A stretch of DNA of 64,000 nucleotides from Lactobacillus sp. PV034 (GTDB lineage: Bacteria; Bacillota; Bacilli; Lactobacillales; Lactobacillaceae), in NCBI RefSeq assembly GCF_014522305.1, contig NZ_CP041982.1, positions 1,183,001-1,247,000 on the forward strand. The letters are read 5' to 3'. Of this stretch, positions 25,565 through 37,288 are shown one piece after another (the first letter of the stretch is position 1; every line of letters starts with the position of its first letter). The translations under genes and the position numbers were made by a program. Below the pieces are notes generated by a model. The model made no database searches and had not been told where the DNA came from. It worked only from the letters and a program-made list of their open reading frames with translations.

Positions 25565-26086
25565 TTAAAATGGAAGATCATCATCTGAAATATCAATTGA
25601 ATTGCTTGAATCTGCAAATGGATCTTGTGGTTGTGGGGTAGAACTTGGAGTAGCATTATTAGTGCTTGGAGCACTATTGCCTCCAAAGTTATTTGTGCTT
25701 GGGGCATCATTACTTTGTGGAGCAAAGTTTGTGTTACCACCATTAGCTTGACGATTCTCACGATCACGTCGTGATTCTAAAAATGAGAAGTTATCTACGA
25801 CTACTTCAGTCACATAAACACGTTGCCCATCTTTATTATCATAGCTTCTACTTTGCAGTCTACCCTGAATTCCAACAAGTGATCCTTTTGAAGTAAAGTT
25901 TACAAAATTCTCTGCAGCTTTACGCCAAATTACACAGTTGATGAAATCAGCACCACGTTCTCCTTGGCTATTGGTATATTGTCGATCCACAGCAAGGGTA
26001 AACGTAGCAACTGAGATTCCACTCCCAGTAGTACGTAAATCAGGATCACGTGTTAAACGGCCAACAAGTACAACATTATTAATCAT
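25565..26086 (-). CDS. ssb: Single-stranded DNA-binding protein
   Basis: 173 residues. The OB-fold domain (1-105) begins [20 protein letters not shown] and holds [14 protein letters not shown]; a Gln/Asn/Ser/Pro-rich flexible linker follows (about 112-160); the acidic tip is DISDDDLPF, the docking site for replication and repair proteins. Located between rpsF and rpsR as in most Firmicutes. Confidence 0.97.
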   Translation of the reverse strand: MINNVVLVGRLTRDPDLRTTGSGISVATFTLAVDRQYTNSQGERGADFINCVIWRKAAENFVNFTSKGSLVGIQGRLQSRSYDNKDGQRVYVTEVVVDNFSFLESRRDRENRQANGGNTNFAPQSNDAPSTNNFGGNSAPSTNNATPSSTPQPQDPFADSSNSIDISDDDLPF

Positions 26087-26121
26087 ACTTTTGTCCCCTT
26101 TCCTAATTCACGAATAATCAA

Positions 26122-26418
26122 TTACTTGTCTAATTTAACAGTCATTGAACGAAGAATTGAGCCATCAATACGTGAAAGACGACCGAATTCGTTAACGGCA
26201 TCTGCGTTTTCAGCAGTAAAAGTTAAAATGTGGTAAGTACCTTCACGGTATTTTTCAATTTCGTAAGCGAAACGTCTCTTACCCCAATCTTTTGAGTCAA
26301 GGTCTTCAGCACCATTGTCTTTAACAACCTTGTCATAACGTTCAACTAATGCCTTCTTTGAATCTTCATCAATATCTGGCTTGATGATGTAAGTAACTTC
26401 GTACTTAGTCTTTGCCAT
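26122..26418 (-). CDS. rpsF: 30S ribosomal protein S6
   Basis: 98 residues, [20 protein letters not shown], with the conserved [21 protein letters not shown]. Start: ATG at 26418 is used rather than the adjoining TTG at 26421, giving a normal distance to GGAGGTG. First gene of the operon; the leader hairpin at 26427-26475 may be the S6:S18 autoregulatory site. Confidence 0.95.
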   Translation of the reverse strand: MAKTKYEVTYIIKPDIDEDSKKALVERYDKVVKDNGAEDLDSKDWGKRRFAYEIEKYREGTYHILTFTAENADAVNEFGRLSRIDGSILRSMTVKLDK

Positions 26419-26426
26419 CAAAATGC

Positions 26427-26475
26427 ACCTCCTCTTGGACTAAATGGTTCTTGTAAATCAAGAACAAGGAGTAAT
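26427..26475 (-). promoter_or_regulatory. Candidate S6:S18 autoregulatory leader hairpin
   Basis: On the minus strand GTTCTTG-ATTTA-CAAGAAC forms an apical hairpin, and flanking CTCCT/AGGAG can pair so that the rpsF ribosome site is occluded. Its position directly ahead of rpsF matches the known S6:S18-binding leader of this operon. The characteristic bulge was not verified. Confidence 0.35.
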
Positions 26476-26593
26476 GAATATTATTACTCACAATGCTTGA
26501 TTTTACCATAATTCTAAAAATTTACAAACCTTTTTTCACGTGATCCTGAGCACATTGCTCATTAATTATTACGTAAAATGATTCTTTTTTCTT

Positions 26594-29086
26594 TTATTCT
26601 TCAGAATTCTCACTATTATTTTCTGAAGTATCATTATCCTCATCGTCTTCTGTTGAGGCCACACGAGTTATACTTGCTACTTTAGCACCATCATCAACTT
26701 TAATTAGACGAACACCCAAAGTGGCACGACCTGTTTGAGAAACATCATTTACGTCAAATCTAATCATGACGCCAGCATCAGTGATTAACATGATATCTTC
26801 ATCTCCATTAACCACCGTTACACCAGCTAATGGACCATTCTTTTCAGTCACATTGATGGTTTTAATACCTTTACCACCACGACCCTTAACTGGATACTCG
26901 CTCGCTGCAGTACGTTTTCCATATCCATTTTCTGAAATAACTAATACTTCAGATTCTGGATCCAGTACTTCTGCACCAACAACATAATCGTTATCACGTA
27001 AATTAATACCACGTACCCCAGCAGCCGTACGTCCCATTGCACGAACATCATTTTCATTAAAGGTTACAGCGTAACCCAAATGAGTTCCAATGAAGATATT
27101 TTGATTACCATCAGTAGTTAAAACATTGTTTAACTCGTCATGATCACGCAATGTTAATGCAATCAAACCACTTCGTCTAATATTTTCAAATTCAGAAACT
27201 GGCGTACGCTTTACAGTACCTAATTTAGTTACAAAGAATAAGTAGTTATCATCAGCTTCTTCCGGAATATTAATAACTGCTTGAATCTTTTCGCCCTTAT
27301 CTAATTGGAGTAAGTTGACAATTGGTAAACCTTTAGCATTACGCCCAAATTCTGGAATTTCATAGGCTTTCTTAGAGTAAACTTTACCAAGATTAGTAAA
27401 GAACAGAAGGAAATCATGGGTACTTGAGAAGATTAAATGATTAATAAAGTCATCATCTTGCACACCCATACCTTTAATTCCACGACCACCACGGTTTTGA
27501 ACCTTAAATTCACTAGCTGGCATTCTCTTAATGTATCCGTTATGGGTTAAAGTCAAAAGTACATCTTGTCTTTCAATTAAATCTTCATCTTCAATTGAGA
27601 CAACTTCACTAGCTGCAATTTCAGTTCTACGTTCATCACCAAAGCGTTTTTGAATATCAAGTAATTCATCATAGATAATTTTATCAATACGTTCTGGTTT
27701 AGCTAAGATATCCTTGTAATCAGCAATTTTTGCTTGTAAATCTTGGTATTCGCCCTCAATCTTATCTCGTTCTAAGCCAGTTAAACGAACTAAACGCATA
27801 TCCAAAATAGCTTGTGATTGACGATCGTCTAAACCAAAGCGTGAAATTAATTGGGCCTTAGCAATGTCACTAGTCTTTGAACCACGAATGATAGTAATAA
27901 TTTCATCAATGTGATCCAGTGCAATTCTCAAACCTGCAAGAATATGAGCTCGAGCTTCTGCTTTCTTGAGGTCAAATTTTGTTCTACGAGTAATTACATC
28001 TTCTTGGTGGTCTAAATAGTATTGCAACATTTCTTTAAGAGTCAAGAAATGAGGAGCGCCATTAACAATGGCCACCATATTAATACCGAAGTTTGCCTGC
28101 ATTTGAGTTTCCTTAAATAGATTATTTAAGACAACGCTAGCACTAGCATCTCTTCTAATGTCAATTGTTACCCGCATACCAGTCTGGTCGGATTCATCAC
28201 GCACGCCAGTAATACCATCGATTACTTTTTCACGTGCTAATTCTGCAATCTTTTTAACTAATTCTGCCTTATTGACTAAATAAGGTAGTTCAGTCACAAC
28301 TATTCTTTCGCGACCATTTTTTTCGGTTTCAATGTTAGTTTTGGCCCGTACTACGATATTACCTTTACCACTTTCATAAGCATGGTAAATACCACTACGT
28401 CCCATTACAATCCCACCAGTTGGAAAGTCTGGTCCTGGAATTACTTGCATCAATTCTTTCACTGTTACGTCTGGATTTTCCATTAACATGTGAAGTCCAC
28501 TAATAATTTCAGCTAAGTTATGAGGCGGGATATTAGTAGTCATACCTACCGCAATACCACTAGCTCCGTTAACCAAAAGATTAGGAATACGAGCTGGTAA
28601 AACTTCAGGTTCATTTTCAGTTCCATCATAGTTAGGAACCCAGTCAATAGTTTCCTTATTGATATCACGAAGCATTTCTAGCGTGATTTTACTCATTCTT
28701 GCTTCGGTATAACGCATGGCAGCTGGCTCATCACCGTCGACAGAGCCAAAGTTTCCGTGTCCATCAACTAGCATATAGCGATAAGCAAAATCTTGCGCCA
28801 TGTGAGCCATCGCTAAGTAAATTGATGAGTCACCGTGAGGGTGGAACTTACCCATTACATCCCCAACAATTCTGGCAGATTTTTTGTAAGGCTTATCTGG
28901 TGTAACTCCTAATTCATTCATACCGTACAAAATACGACGTTGAACGGGCTTCATTCCATCACGAACATCTGGTAAAGCACGGGCCACAATAACTGACATA
29001 GCATAGTCTAAGAAAGAACTACGCATAGTTTGAGTTAAATCAACATTTCGAATTCTATGGTCTTGCATTTGATTATCATCAGCCAT
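26594..29086 (-). CDS. gyrA: DNA gyrase subunit A
   Basis: 830 residues. The breakage-reunion domain has the active tyrosine in [11 protein letters not shown] (Tyr126) and the quinolone-determining segment [13 protein letters not shown] (81-93). The beta-pinwheel domain from about 510 contains [11 protein letters not shown] and [11 protein letters not shown] repeats; the acidic tail is [18 protein letters not shown]. In the quinolone segment Ser87 is wild-type, but the position equal to E. coli Asp87 is leucine. Introduces negative supercoils with GyrB. It starts 14 nt after the gyrB stop. Confidence 0.97.
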   Translation of the reverse strand: MADDNQMQDHRIRNVDLTQTMRSSFLDYAMSVIVARALPDVRDGMKPVQRRILYGMNELGVTPDKPYKKSARIVGDVMGKFHPHGDSSIYLAMAHMAQDFAYRYMLVDGHGNFGSVDGDEPAAMRYTEARMSKITLEMLRDINKETIDWVPNYDGTENEPEVLPARIPNLLVNGASGIAVGMTTNIPPHNLAEIISGLHMLMENPDVTVKELMQVIPGPDFPTGGIVMGRSGIYHAYESGKGNIVVRAKTNIETEKNGRERIVVTELPYLVNKAELVKKIAELAREKVIDGITGVRDESDQTGMRVTIDIRRDASASVVLNNLFKETQMQANFGINMVAIVNGAPHFLTLKEMLQYYLDHQEDVITRRTKFDLKKAEARAHILAGLRIALDHIDEIITIIRGSKTSDIAKAQLISRFGLDDRQSQAILDMRLVRLTGLERDKIEGEYQDLQAKIADYKDILAKPERIDKIIYDELLDIQKRFGDERRTEIAASEVVSIEDEDLIERQDVLLTLTHNGYIKRMPASEFKVQNRGGRGIKGMGVQDDDFINHLIFSSTHDFLLFFTNLGKVYSKKAYEIPEFGRNAKGLPIVNLLQLDKGEKIQAVINIPEEADDNYLFFVTKLGTVKRTPVSEFENIRRSGLIALTLRDHDELNNVLTTDGNQNIFIGTHLGYAVTFNENDVRAMGRTAAGVRGINLRDNDYVVGAEVLDPESEVLVISENGYGKRTAASEYPVKGRGGKGIKTINVTEKNGPLAGVTVVNGDEDIMLITDAGVMIRFDVNDVSQTGRATLGVRLIKVDDGAKVASITRVASTEDDEDNDTSENNSENSEE

Positions 29087-29100
29087 TTACTACTACCCTC

Positions 29101-31062
<1,962 letters not shown>

Positions 31063-32187
31063 TTAATTCTCCTCTTTCGTCACAACACCATTACTAATTT
31101 GGAAAACATTGGGAGCTTTAACAATTTCCCAAGAAATACCTTCTAAATCAGTAGTAGTTATAAATGTTTGCGTCTTTCCATGGATATAACTTAACAAACT
31201 ACTCTGTCTTGTATGATCAAGCTCACTCATAACATCATCTAACAATAAAATGGGGTATTCATTTGTTAATTGATGAACCACATTAATTTCAGCTAACTTC
31301 ATGCTTAAAGCAATTGTCCTTTGTTGCCCTTGAGATGCATAGTCATGAGCATTTTTCTCATCAATAAAAAATTCTAAATCATCTCGATGCGGTCCAGTCA
31401 GAGTAGTGCCCTTTCGAATTTCCGTATTCTTATTTTTTTGAAAACTATCTAAAACCTTATGGTAGATTGTTTCAACGTTATCATCTACTTCAATTCCAGT
31501 AATTGAAGGCCGATATTGCACTAATAAATTTTCCTTTTTCCCACTAATTTGTTGATGGGCTTCATGAGCATATTTGTTTAACAAACTTACATATTTTATT
31601 CTTCTAGAAATAATTTCTGCGCCCACACCAGCCAATTGATCAGACAATACGTCTAAAAATAATTTATCTTTAGCTTTTCCAATTGAAAGTTGCTTTAGAT
31701 AATTATTTTTCTGTTGTAATATCTGACGATATTGGCTAGAGAAGTACAAATATTCTGGATTAATTTGGCCAAATTCCAGATTCATAAAATGTCGTCGAAT
31801 TGAAGGAGCACCCTTTACTAATGCCAAATCTTCTGGTGAAAATAAGACCGCATTCATTTGGCCCACATAACCAGACAGCTTTTTTTGTTCTAAGCGATTT
31901 ACCCATGCTTTCTTCCCTTTAGAAGTAAGTCTTAAACGTAAATCTACTTCAATTTGGCTTTTATGAAGATGTCCTTGCATCCCAGCAAATTTACTTCCAA
32001 AGCGAATCAATTCTTTATCATTATTGGTTCGATGAGATTTAGTTAGTGCTAAAAAATATATTGCTTCAAGTAGATTAGTTTTACCTTGGGCATTTTGACC
32101 AATAAAAATATTTATATTCGGATCAAAATCTATTTGAAGATCAGAAAAATTACGAAAATCCTTTAAAGTTAAATTTTCAAGATACAT
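31063..32187 (-). CDS. recF: DNA replication and repair protein RecF
   Basis: 374 residues. [21 protein letters not shown], Walker [20 protein letters not shown] (about 29-47), ABC-like signature [19 protein letters not shown] and Walker [14 protein letters not shown]. It loads RecA at gapped DNA. It lies between yaaA (3-nt gap) and gyrB (no gap), the standard Firmicute order. Confidence 0.96.
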   Translation of the reverse strand: MYLENLTLKDFRNFSDLQIDFDPNINIFIGQNAQGKTNLLEAIYFLALTKSHRTNNDKELIRFGSKFAGMQGHLHKSQIEVDLRLRLTSKGKKAWVNRLEQKKLSGYVGQMNAVLFSPEDLALVKGAPSIRRHFMNLEFGQINPEYLYFSSQYRQILQQKNNYLKQLSIGKAKDKLFLDVLSDQLAGVGAEIISRRIKYVSLLNKYAHEAHQQISGKKENLLVQYRPSITGIEVDDNVETIYHKVLDSFQKNKNTEIRKGTTLTGPHRDDLEFFIDEKNAHDYASQGQQRTIALSMKLAEINVVHQLTNEYPILLLDDVMSELDHTRQSSLLSYIHGKTQTFITTTDLEGISWEIVKAPNVFQISNGVVTKEEN

Positions 32188-32190
32188 TAA

Positions 32191-32412
32191 TTATTCCGTA
32201 ATAAACTTGTACTCTTCCCCTTGAATTTCTAAAGTATCACCTGCATGTAACTTTTTTCCACGACGATTTTCTAGTTCGCCATTTAGTCTGACAGGATTAT
32301 CATGCAGATACCACTTCGCTTGTCCACCCGACGAAATGATTGCTTCTTCCTTTAAAAATTGGGCTAAAGTAATAAATTCACCTTTAACTATAAATTCTTT
32401 AATTGTACTCAC
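32191..32412 (-). CDS. yaaA: S4-domain RNA-binding protein YaaA/RlbA
   Basis: 73 residues with an S4 RNA-binding fold: ITLAQFLKEEAIISSGGQAKWYLHDNPVRLNGE and GKKLHAGDTLEIQG. Start codon GTG at 32412, with only a weak GGGG ribosome site close by. It is always found between dnaN and recF in this phylum and is thought to bind the large ribosomal subunit or RNA. Only 3 nt separate it from recF. Confidence 0.9.
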   Translation of the reverse strand: MSTIKEFIVKGEFITLAQFLKEEAIISSGGQAKWYLHDNPVRLNGELENRRGKKLHAGDTLEIQGEEYKFITE

Positions 32413-32524
32413 CCCATTACCTTGTTACAACACGTTATTATACAGTTTTTTTTAAGCTTTCGCAATGTGATTAAGCCTTCTGAGCGGCTTTTAGGCTTCG
32501 TAATATCCCTGTATTAAAACCAAC

Positions 32525-32566
32525 AAAAAAAGCTGAAAAAGGCTAAATTTGCCTTTTTCAGCTTTT
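32525..32566 (-). terminator. Terminator after dnaN
   Basis: AAAAGCTGAAAAAGGC and GCCTTTTTCAGCTTTT form a 16-bp stem around TAAATTT, between dnaN and the yaaA-recF-gyrBA block. The gap 32413-32601 holds a further small AAGCC/GGCTT hairpin (32472-32498) and nothing else recognised. Confidence 0.85.
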
Positions 32567-32601
32567 AAAACAAAAATCATAGATTTAATATTCACAAAAA
32601 A

Positions 32602-33732
32602 TTAGAAAGTTCTTACTGGAGTAATTAATTGGGTATATTCCACGTCATCTTTGCCAGGAATCACAGTAAATGGACGTAAAGGCTGAGTGAAATTCATGAC
32701 TACTGAATCAGTAAATGAAGCTCTTAAAGCATCACGCAAGTAATCTGGATTAAAAGCAATTAATAAACTTTCACCAGTCAATTTTTTAAAGGGAAGTTCT
32801 TCTTCTACATTACCAATTTCAGCAGAATCACCAGTCATCTTAACTGTTTGATTTTCAGTATCTAAGTTCAATTTAACCACATTATTACGACTTTCGTGGG
32901 TTAACAAACTTACACGATCAAGTGCACGAGCAAGCGTTGATAAATCAAATTCTACTTCTGTAGTAGATTCAGTAGGAATTAAACGATCAGTATCTGGATA
33001 TGAGCCCTCTAGTAAACGAGAATAGAATGCTAAGTTTCCAATAGTGAATAATACTTGGTTTTCTCCAGGGGTTACTGTGATTTCTGGATCACTTTCACCA
33101 ATAATACGTGAAAATTCAACTAAACTATTTCCTGGAATTACCAATGTTGCATTAGTCTCAGGACCATTTTCTAATTTAATTGTCCTTTGCGCTAAACGGT
33201 GACTATCGGTCGCTACAGCTTTAATTTGGTCTTTACTAAAGTTAAAGTTTACACCATTTAAAGTTGGACGACTTTCTTGATTAGCTACTGCGAACACTGT
33301 TTCATTAATGATATCTCTAAAAGTCTTTCCAGATAATGTAAAAGCAGAATCATTAGGGATTTCTGGTAATCGTGGATAATTATTTGCATCCAAACCATTA
33401 ATCATAAACTCTGTATTTTCTGAAGTGATTTTTGTTTGAAAACTTTCTTTAACTTCAAAAGAGAAGTCTTTACCAGGCAACTTTTTAACGATTTCACTAA
33501 AAAAACGAGCAGGTAAAACTATAGATCCCGTTGATTTAACTTTTAAATCATCATTAACTGGAATTTTTATTTCAATAGAAATATTAGTATCGCTACCAGT
33601 TAAAACTAGTTCTGTTTCGGATAAGTCTAATTTAATACCACTTAAAATTGGAATAGTGGTTCTTGAAGAAATTGCTCGCATAACATTATTTAAATTTTCC
33701 AGGAACAAATTTCGATTGATTGTAAATTGCAT
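32602..33732 (-). CDS. dnaN: DNA polymerase III beta sliding clamp
   Basis: 376 residues, three clamp domains: MQFTINRNLFLENLNNVMRAISSRTTIPILSGI, central ATDSHRLAQR (about 175-184) and C-terminal TQLITPVRTF ending. The ATG lies 7 nt after AGGAGG. The gap to dnaA (175 bp) carries the DnaA-trio element and unwinding region. Confidence 0.97.
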   Translation of the reverse strand: MQFTINRNLFLENLNNVMRAISSRTTIPILSGIKLDLSETELVLTGSDTNISIEIKIPVNDDLKVKSTGSIVLPARFFSEIVKKLPGKDFSFEVKESFQTKITSENTEFMINGLDANNYPRLPEIPNDSAFTLSGKTFRDIINETVFAVANQESRPTLNGVNFNFSKDQIKAVATDSHRLAQRTIKLENGPETNATLVIPGNSLVEFSRIIGESDPEITVTPGENQVLFTIGNLAFYSRLLEGSYPDTDRLIPTESTTEVEFDLSTLARALDRVSLLTHESRNNVVKLNLDTENQTVKMTGDSAEIGNVEEELPFKKLTGESLLIAFNPDYLRDALRASFTDSVVMNFTQPLRPFTVIPGKDDVEYTQLITPVRTF

Positions 33733-33764
33733 CGTTTACCTCCTGTTTTTTCGAATACCTTTTA

Positions 33765-33900
33765 TTTAATTATATATTAAATATATAGAAGTAGTAGTAG
33801 GTCCAGTGGATTATGTTGAAAACTAGAGCTAACTATAAAGAATAAAGCAAAGTGCTTGTAAAAAACGTGTGGAAAAACTCAAAAGTTATCCACATGTTAT
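33765..33900. other. oriC, downstream half: DnaA boxes, DnaA-trio and unwinding region
   Basis: Between dnaA and dnaN: consensus box TTATCCACA (33886-33894), opposed box TGTGGAAAA (33868-33876), a weaker box GTGGATTA near 33805, then TAGAAGTAGTAGTAGG (about 33784-33799), a run of TAG/AAG triplets equal to the DnaA-trio described in Bacillus, next to a 20-bp all-A/T stretch with TATATATTTAATATATA on the minus strand. In Bacillus this arrangement marks where DnaA opens the duplex. Confidence 0.75.
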
Positions 33901-33907
33901 TAACTTC

Positions 33908-35272
33908 TTAGTGATCTAACATTGCTCTTAAATCATACACAGCAGATTTAATTTCAGCATCAGTTTTTAGGGCACGACTAATTTTATCGCAAGCATGCAT
34001 AACTGTTGTGTGATCTTTTCCGCCAAATTCTTGTCCAATTTTTGGCAAACTTGAATCTGTCAATTCACGTGATAAATACATAGCGATTTGACGTGGAATA
34101 ACGATTTGCTTGACACGCTTTTTACCCTTTAACTCTGTAGTAGAAGTTTGGAAATAGTTAGCAACAACTTCTTGAATCTTAGAAACTTGGAGACCACGAT
34201 TTTTTTGTACTAATTTTAAATCAGCTAAAGCTTCTTTAGCTAAATCGATATTAATGTCCTCTTTTTCGATGGTTGCATGTGCCTGAACTTTTACAAGCGC
34301 ACCTTCCAGTTCCCGGATATTGGTATCAACTTGAGAGGCAATATAGTCCAATGTATTATCGTCGATGGAAAGTCCATCAGCTTCAGCCCTCTTTCGTAAG
34401 ATAGCGATTCTGGTTTCTAAATCTGGTGGGGTAATTTCAACTTGAAGCCCCCAAGTAAAACGCGAAACTAATCTTTCAGACAAAGCAGGAATTTCATTGG
34501 GGAGACGATCACTAGTCATAACGATTTGTTTTTGATCGTTATAAAGAGTTTCAAATGTATGGAAGAATTCTTCTTGAATTCCTTCTTTTTTTGCAAAAAA
34601 TTGAATATCGTCCACTAGTAAAAGATCACAGGTTCGATATTTTTCGCGAAATGAATCTTGGGTCTTATTTTTTATGGAGTTGATGAAGTCGTTGACAAAG
34701 GTCTCACTTTGAATGTAAACAACTTTAGCGTTTGGCTTTTCAGCAAGCATTTGATGACCAATGGCTTGCATGAGGTGTGTTTTACCAAGACCAACTCCTC
34801 CAAAAATGAATAAAGGATTATAAAAGCTACCAGGATTATCGGCTACTGCCAGAGCAGCTCCTGCCGCAAGCTTGTTGCCTTCGCCTTGAACAAAAGTATC
34901 AAATGTGTAGTTACTATTCAGTTGCAGATCCTTTGTAAATTCATCAGGTTGCTCTGGTGAAGTACTGTGAGGCACCGGTTTAGGGATTGAAGGAGTAACT
35001 AGTCTTTCTGGACTCTTTGTACCTGCAACTTCAAATACAGGGGAAATTTCCATATCAGCATAAGCATAGGCCTCTTGTACTAATTGGGAAGCAAGATTTT
35101 TTTCCCAATAACCCTTGGAAACTGGTGATTCAACTGAAATTACTATTTCTTTGGTATTTTTATTAAAAGAAAGAGGCTTTGTGTTTTTAAACCAAGCATT
35201 GTAGGCAACTTCACTATAGCGAGATTTCATCTCTGAATTAAAAAATTGCCAAAATTTATCTAAATCAAACAA
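33908..35272 (-). CDS. dnaA: Chromosomal replication initiator DnaA
   Basis: 454 residues. Domain I (1-80), a short variable linker (about 85-115), AAA+ domain III with Walker A GGVGLGKT (158-165), Walker B LLVDDIQF, and domain IV with the box-binding signature GGKDHTTVMHACDKI. The start is TTG at 35272, 7 nt after GGAGG. The boxes on both sides of the gene form oriC and also imply autoregulation. Confidence 0.97.
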   Translation of the reverse strand: MFDLDKFWQFFNSEMKSRYSEVAYNAWFKNTKPLSFNKNTKEIVISVESPVSKGYWEKNLASQLVQEAYAYADMEISPVFEVAGTKSPERLVTPSIPKPVPHSTSPEQPDEFTKDLQLNSNYTFDTFVQGEGNKLAAGAALAVADNPGSFYNPLFIFGGVGLGKTHLMQAIGHQMLAEKPNAKVVYIQSETFVNDFINSIKNKTQDSFREKYRTCDLLLVDDIQFFAKKEGIQEEFFHTFETLYNDQKQIVMTSDRLPNEIPALSERLVSRFTWGLQVEITPPDLETRIAILRKRAEADGLSIDDNTLDYIASQVDTNIRELEGALVKVQAHATIEKEDINIDLAKEALADLKLVQKNRGLQVSKIQEVVANYFQTSTTELKGKKRVKQIVIPRQIAMYLSRELTDSSLPKIGQEFGGKDHTTVMHACDKISRALKTDAEIKSAVYDLRAMLDH

Positions 35273-35339
35273 AAAAATACCTCCAATAACGGATGAATCA
35301 AATAATAAAGCAAAATAAGTTTAGCATTTTTTATAATAG

Positions 35340-35618
35340 TTTTCCACAAGGTGAAAAATGAAAATAACAAATTAACAAGTATGTGGAAAATTTTTTTGAG
35401 AAATGCACAGATAAAATAAAGTAATACAAAAAAATATAGTTATACACAACATATTTGTGGAAAAAGTTTTCTTTATTTGAAAGGGATTAAGTCACTTTTA
35501 AAAAATTATTTCCACAGGCTGTGAATTAACTTTTTCACACGATGTTAATTGTGCATAAATTTGGGTATTACCCTGTTGAAAAGAGTTTTGTGATTTTTTC
35601 ATGCTCAAGATATCCACA
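35340..35618. other. oriC, upstream half: DnaA-box cluster
   Basis: Intergenic region between dnaA and rpmH. Boxes seen: TTTTCCACA 35340-35348, TGTGGAAAA 35382-35390, TTATACACA 35440-35448, TGTGGAAAA 35456-35464, ATTTCCACA 35508-35516, TGTGCATAA 35550-35558 and ATATCCACA 35610-35618. Gene orientation changes across this region (dnaA side minus, rpmH side plus), as expected for a bidirectional origin. Confidence 0.9.
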
Positions 35619-35670
35619 AAAATAAAAAGATAAAAAATTTTATCTTGAGTCTTTTTTCCTATAGAACGTC

Positions 35671-35699
35671 TTGGTTTTTTAAAAAAACTATGGTATTCT
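35671..35699 (+). promoter_or_regulatory. Promoter of rpmH-rnpA
   Basis: TTGGTT (35671-35676) and TATTCT (35694-35699) with a 17-bp spacer, 54 nt upstream of the rpmH ATG. Confidence 0.6.
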
Positions 35700-35752
35700 T
35701 TTTAGTAAATTGTGCGTAAAGTACTAAAAACGGAAAACGGAGGTGCAAATAA

Positions 35753-35893
35753 ATGACCACTAAAAGAACTTACCAACCTAAGAAACGTCACCGTTCACGT
35801 GTTCACGGTTTCATGAAGCGTATGGCTACTTCAAATGGCCGTAAGGTTTTAGCAAGACGCCGTAAAAAAGGTAGAAAAGTTTTATCTGCTTAA
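35753..35893 (+). CDS. rpmH: 50S ribosomal protein L34
   Basis: 46 residues, [20 protein letters not shown] then [20 protein letters not shown] and KVLSA. The TYQP(K)KRKR...GRKVLARRR pattern is unmistakable. GGAGG precedes the ATG by 7-8 nt. First gene to the right of oriC. Confidence 0.98.
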   Translation: MTTKRTYQPKKRHRSRVHGFMKRMATSNGRKVLARRRKKGRKVLSA

Positions 35894-35918
35894 ACCACTG
35901 AAACCCAGTGGTTTTTTT
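35892..35918 (+). terminator. Hairpin between rpmH and rnpA
   Basis: AAACCACTG and CAGTGGTTT with a short AAAC loop and a run of eight T directly after the rpmH stop. It probably reduces rnpA expression relative to rpmH. Confidence 0.8.
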
Positions 35919-35941
35919 TATCTAAGTTAGGATGATTTATT

Positions 35942-36310
35942 TTGAGAAAATCCTATCGAGTTAAATCCGAAAAAGATTTTCAAACAGTTTTTGAAAAGGG
36001 CGAATCGATGGCAAATCGAGCTTTTGTTCTATATACACTACCTAAGGAAGGTCAAAAACATTTTCGTGTTGGCATTTCGGTTGGAAAGAAGGTAGGACAT
36101 ACTGCTGTTGCTCGAAATCGGCTTAAAAGATATATTCGCGCTGTTCTTACAGAAATAAAACCTACTATAAAACCTGATTTAGATTTTTTAGTAATTGCTC
36201 GGCCCTATGCTCGTGATTTTAATATGGAACAAACAAAAAAGAATCTTGAGCATGTGATGAATTTGGCACATATCTTAACGATTAAAATGACGGAAACAGA
36301 GGAAAAATAG
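35942..36310 (+). CDS. rnpA: Ribonuclease P protein component
   Basis: 122 residues, [20 protein letters not shown], with [25 protein letters not shown], the RNR motif that binds RNase P RNA. TTG start at 35942 with AGGA 9 nt upstream; the nearby ATG at 35933 is out of frame. It ends 1 nt before yidC. Confidence 0.96.
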   Translation: MRKSYRVKSEKDFQTVFEKGESMANRAFVLYTLPKEGQKHFRVGISVGKKVGHTAVARNRLKRYIRAVLTEIKPTIKPDLDFLVIARPYARDFNMEQTKKNLEHVMNLAHILTIKMTETEEK

Positions 36311-36311
36311 A

Positions 36312-37184
36312 GTGAAAAACCTTTTAACTAAAAAGAATTTCAAAAGGTTAGTATTAATTCTTGGAATGGCTATATTAGTCTTAACCTTAAGTGGATGTGC
36401 TACTAATACAGGTCATGTTCAACCAGTTTCTCACACCAGTGGAAGTTGGTGGAGTAGATATGTTATTTACTATCTATCACAATTTATTCTTTGGATTGCT
36501 AACTTAGTAAACAATTCATATGGTTGGGCAATTGTAATTTTTACTCTGATTATTAGAATTCTTTTATTACCATTGAATGCCATTTCGATTAAAAGTATGG
36601 CTAAACAACAGCAAGTACAACCTCAAATGGAGGCTTTGCGTAAAAAATATAATGGTAAAGATATGGAGTCTCGTCAGAAACTCCAAGAAGAAACTAGTAA
36701 ACTCTATAAAGAAGCTGGAGTAAATCCGTATGTAGGATGTTTACCATTATTGATTCAACTTCCAATTATGTGGGCTTTATATCAAACTATTTATAGAACT
36801 CCAGAATTGATGAATGGTAAATTTCTTTGGATGGATTTAGGTCATCCCGATCCATTCTTTGTAATGCCGGTATTGGCAGCTGTATTTACGTTTCTGTCTT
36901 CTTATATTAGTCAATTGTCGCAACCAAAATCATCACAAAATGGTATGACAAAATCAATGACTTATGTAATGCCAGTTATTATTGGTATTTCAGCCGTTGG
37001 AATCCAATCAGCAATTGCTCTGTATTGGGTTATTTCTAACTTATTCCAAGTTGTTCAAACTTTCTTTCTTCAAAATCCATTTAAATACCAACGTGAAATG
37101 GAAGCAAAAAAAGAACAGGAAAGAGAACGTCAACGTCGTATTAGAAAGACTTATAAACGATTAGGTCGCAAGAGAACTAAATAA
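36312..37184 (+). CDS. yidC: Membrane protein insertase YidC/OxaA
   Basis: 290 residues: lipoprotein signal with lipobox LTLSGC (Cys at about 29), then five transmembrane segments including WAIVIFTLIIRILLLPLNAISIKSM with the conserved hydrophilic-groove Arg, and a basic tail RQRRIRKTYKRLGRKRTK that contacts ribosomes. GTG start at 36312, 1 nt after rnpA. It inserts membrane proteins with or without SecYEG. Confidence 0.95.
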   Translation: MKNLLTKKNFKRLVLILGMAILVLTLSGCATNTGHVQPVSHTSGSWWSRYVIYYLSQFILWIANLVNNSYGWAIVIFTLIIRILLLPLNAISIKSMAKQQQVQPQMEALRKKYNGKDMESRQKLQEETSKLYKEAGVNPYVGCLPLLIQLPIMWALYQTIYRTPELMNGKFLWMDLGHPDPFFVMPVLAAVFTFLSSYISQLSQPKSSQNGMTKSMTYVMPVIIGISAVGIQSAIALYWVISNLFQVVQTFFLQNPFKYQREMEAKKEQERERQRRIRKTYKRLGRKRTK

Positions 37185-37211
37185 TTATCTAAGTTTATAG
37201 ATAAAGTAGTG

Positions 37212-37260
37212 AAAGTGCTTTATCCATCATTATTTTTATTGATGGAATTAGCGCTTTTTT
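37212..37260 (+). terminator. Terminator of rpmH-rnpA-yidC
   Basis: AAAGTGCT..TCCATCA pairs with TGATGGA..AGCGCTTT in a long stem, followed by T residues. Confidence 0.75.
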
Positions 37261-37288
37261 TATTTAAAAAATAGTTAAGGTGATAAAA

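Noticed and set aside
26535-26550. TTTTTCACGTGATCCT upstream of gyrA as parS
   Set aside because: Only the left half matches the consensus.
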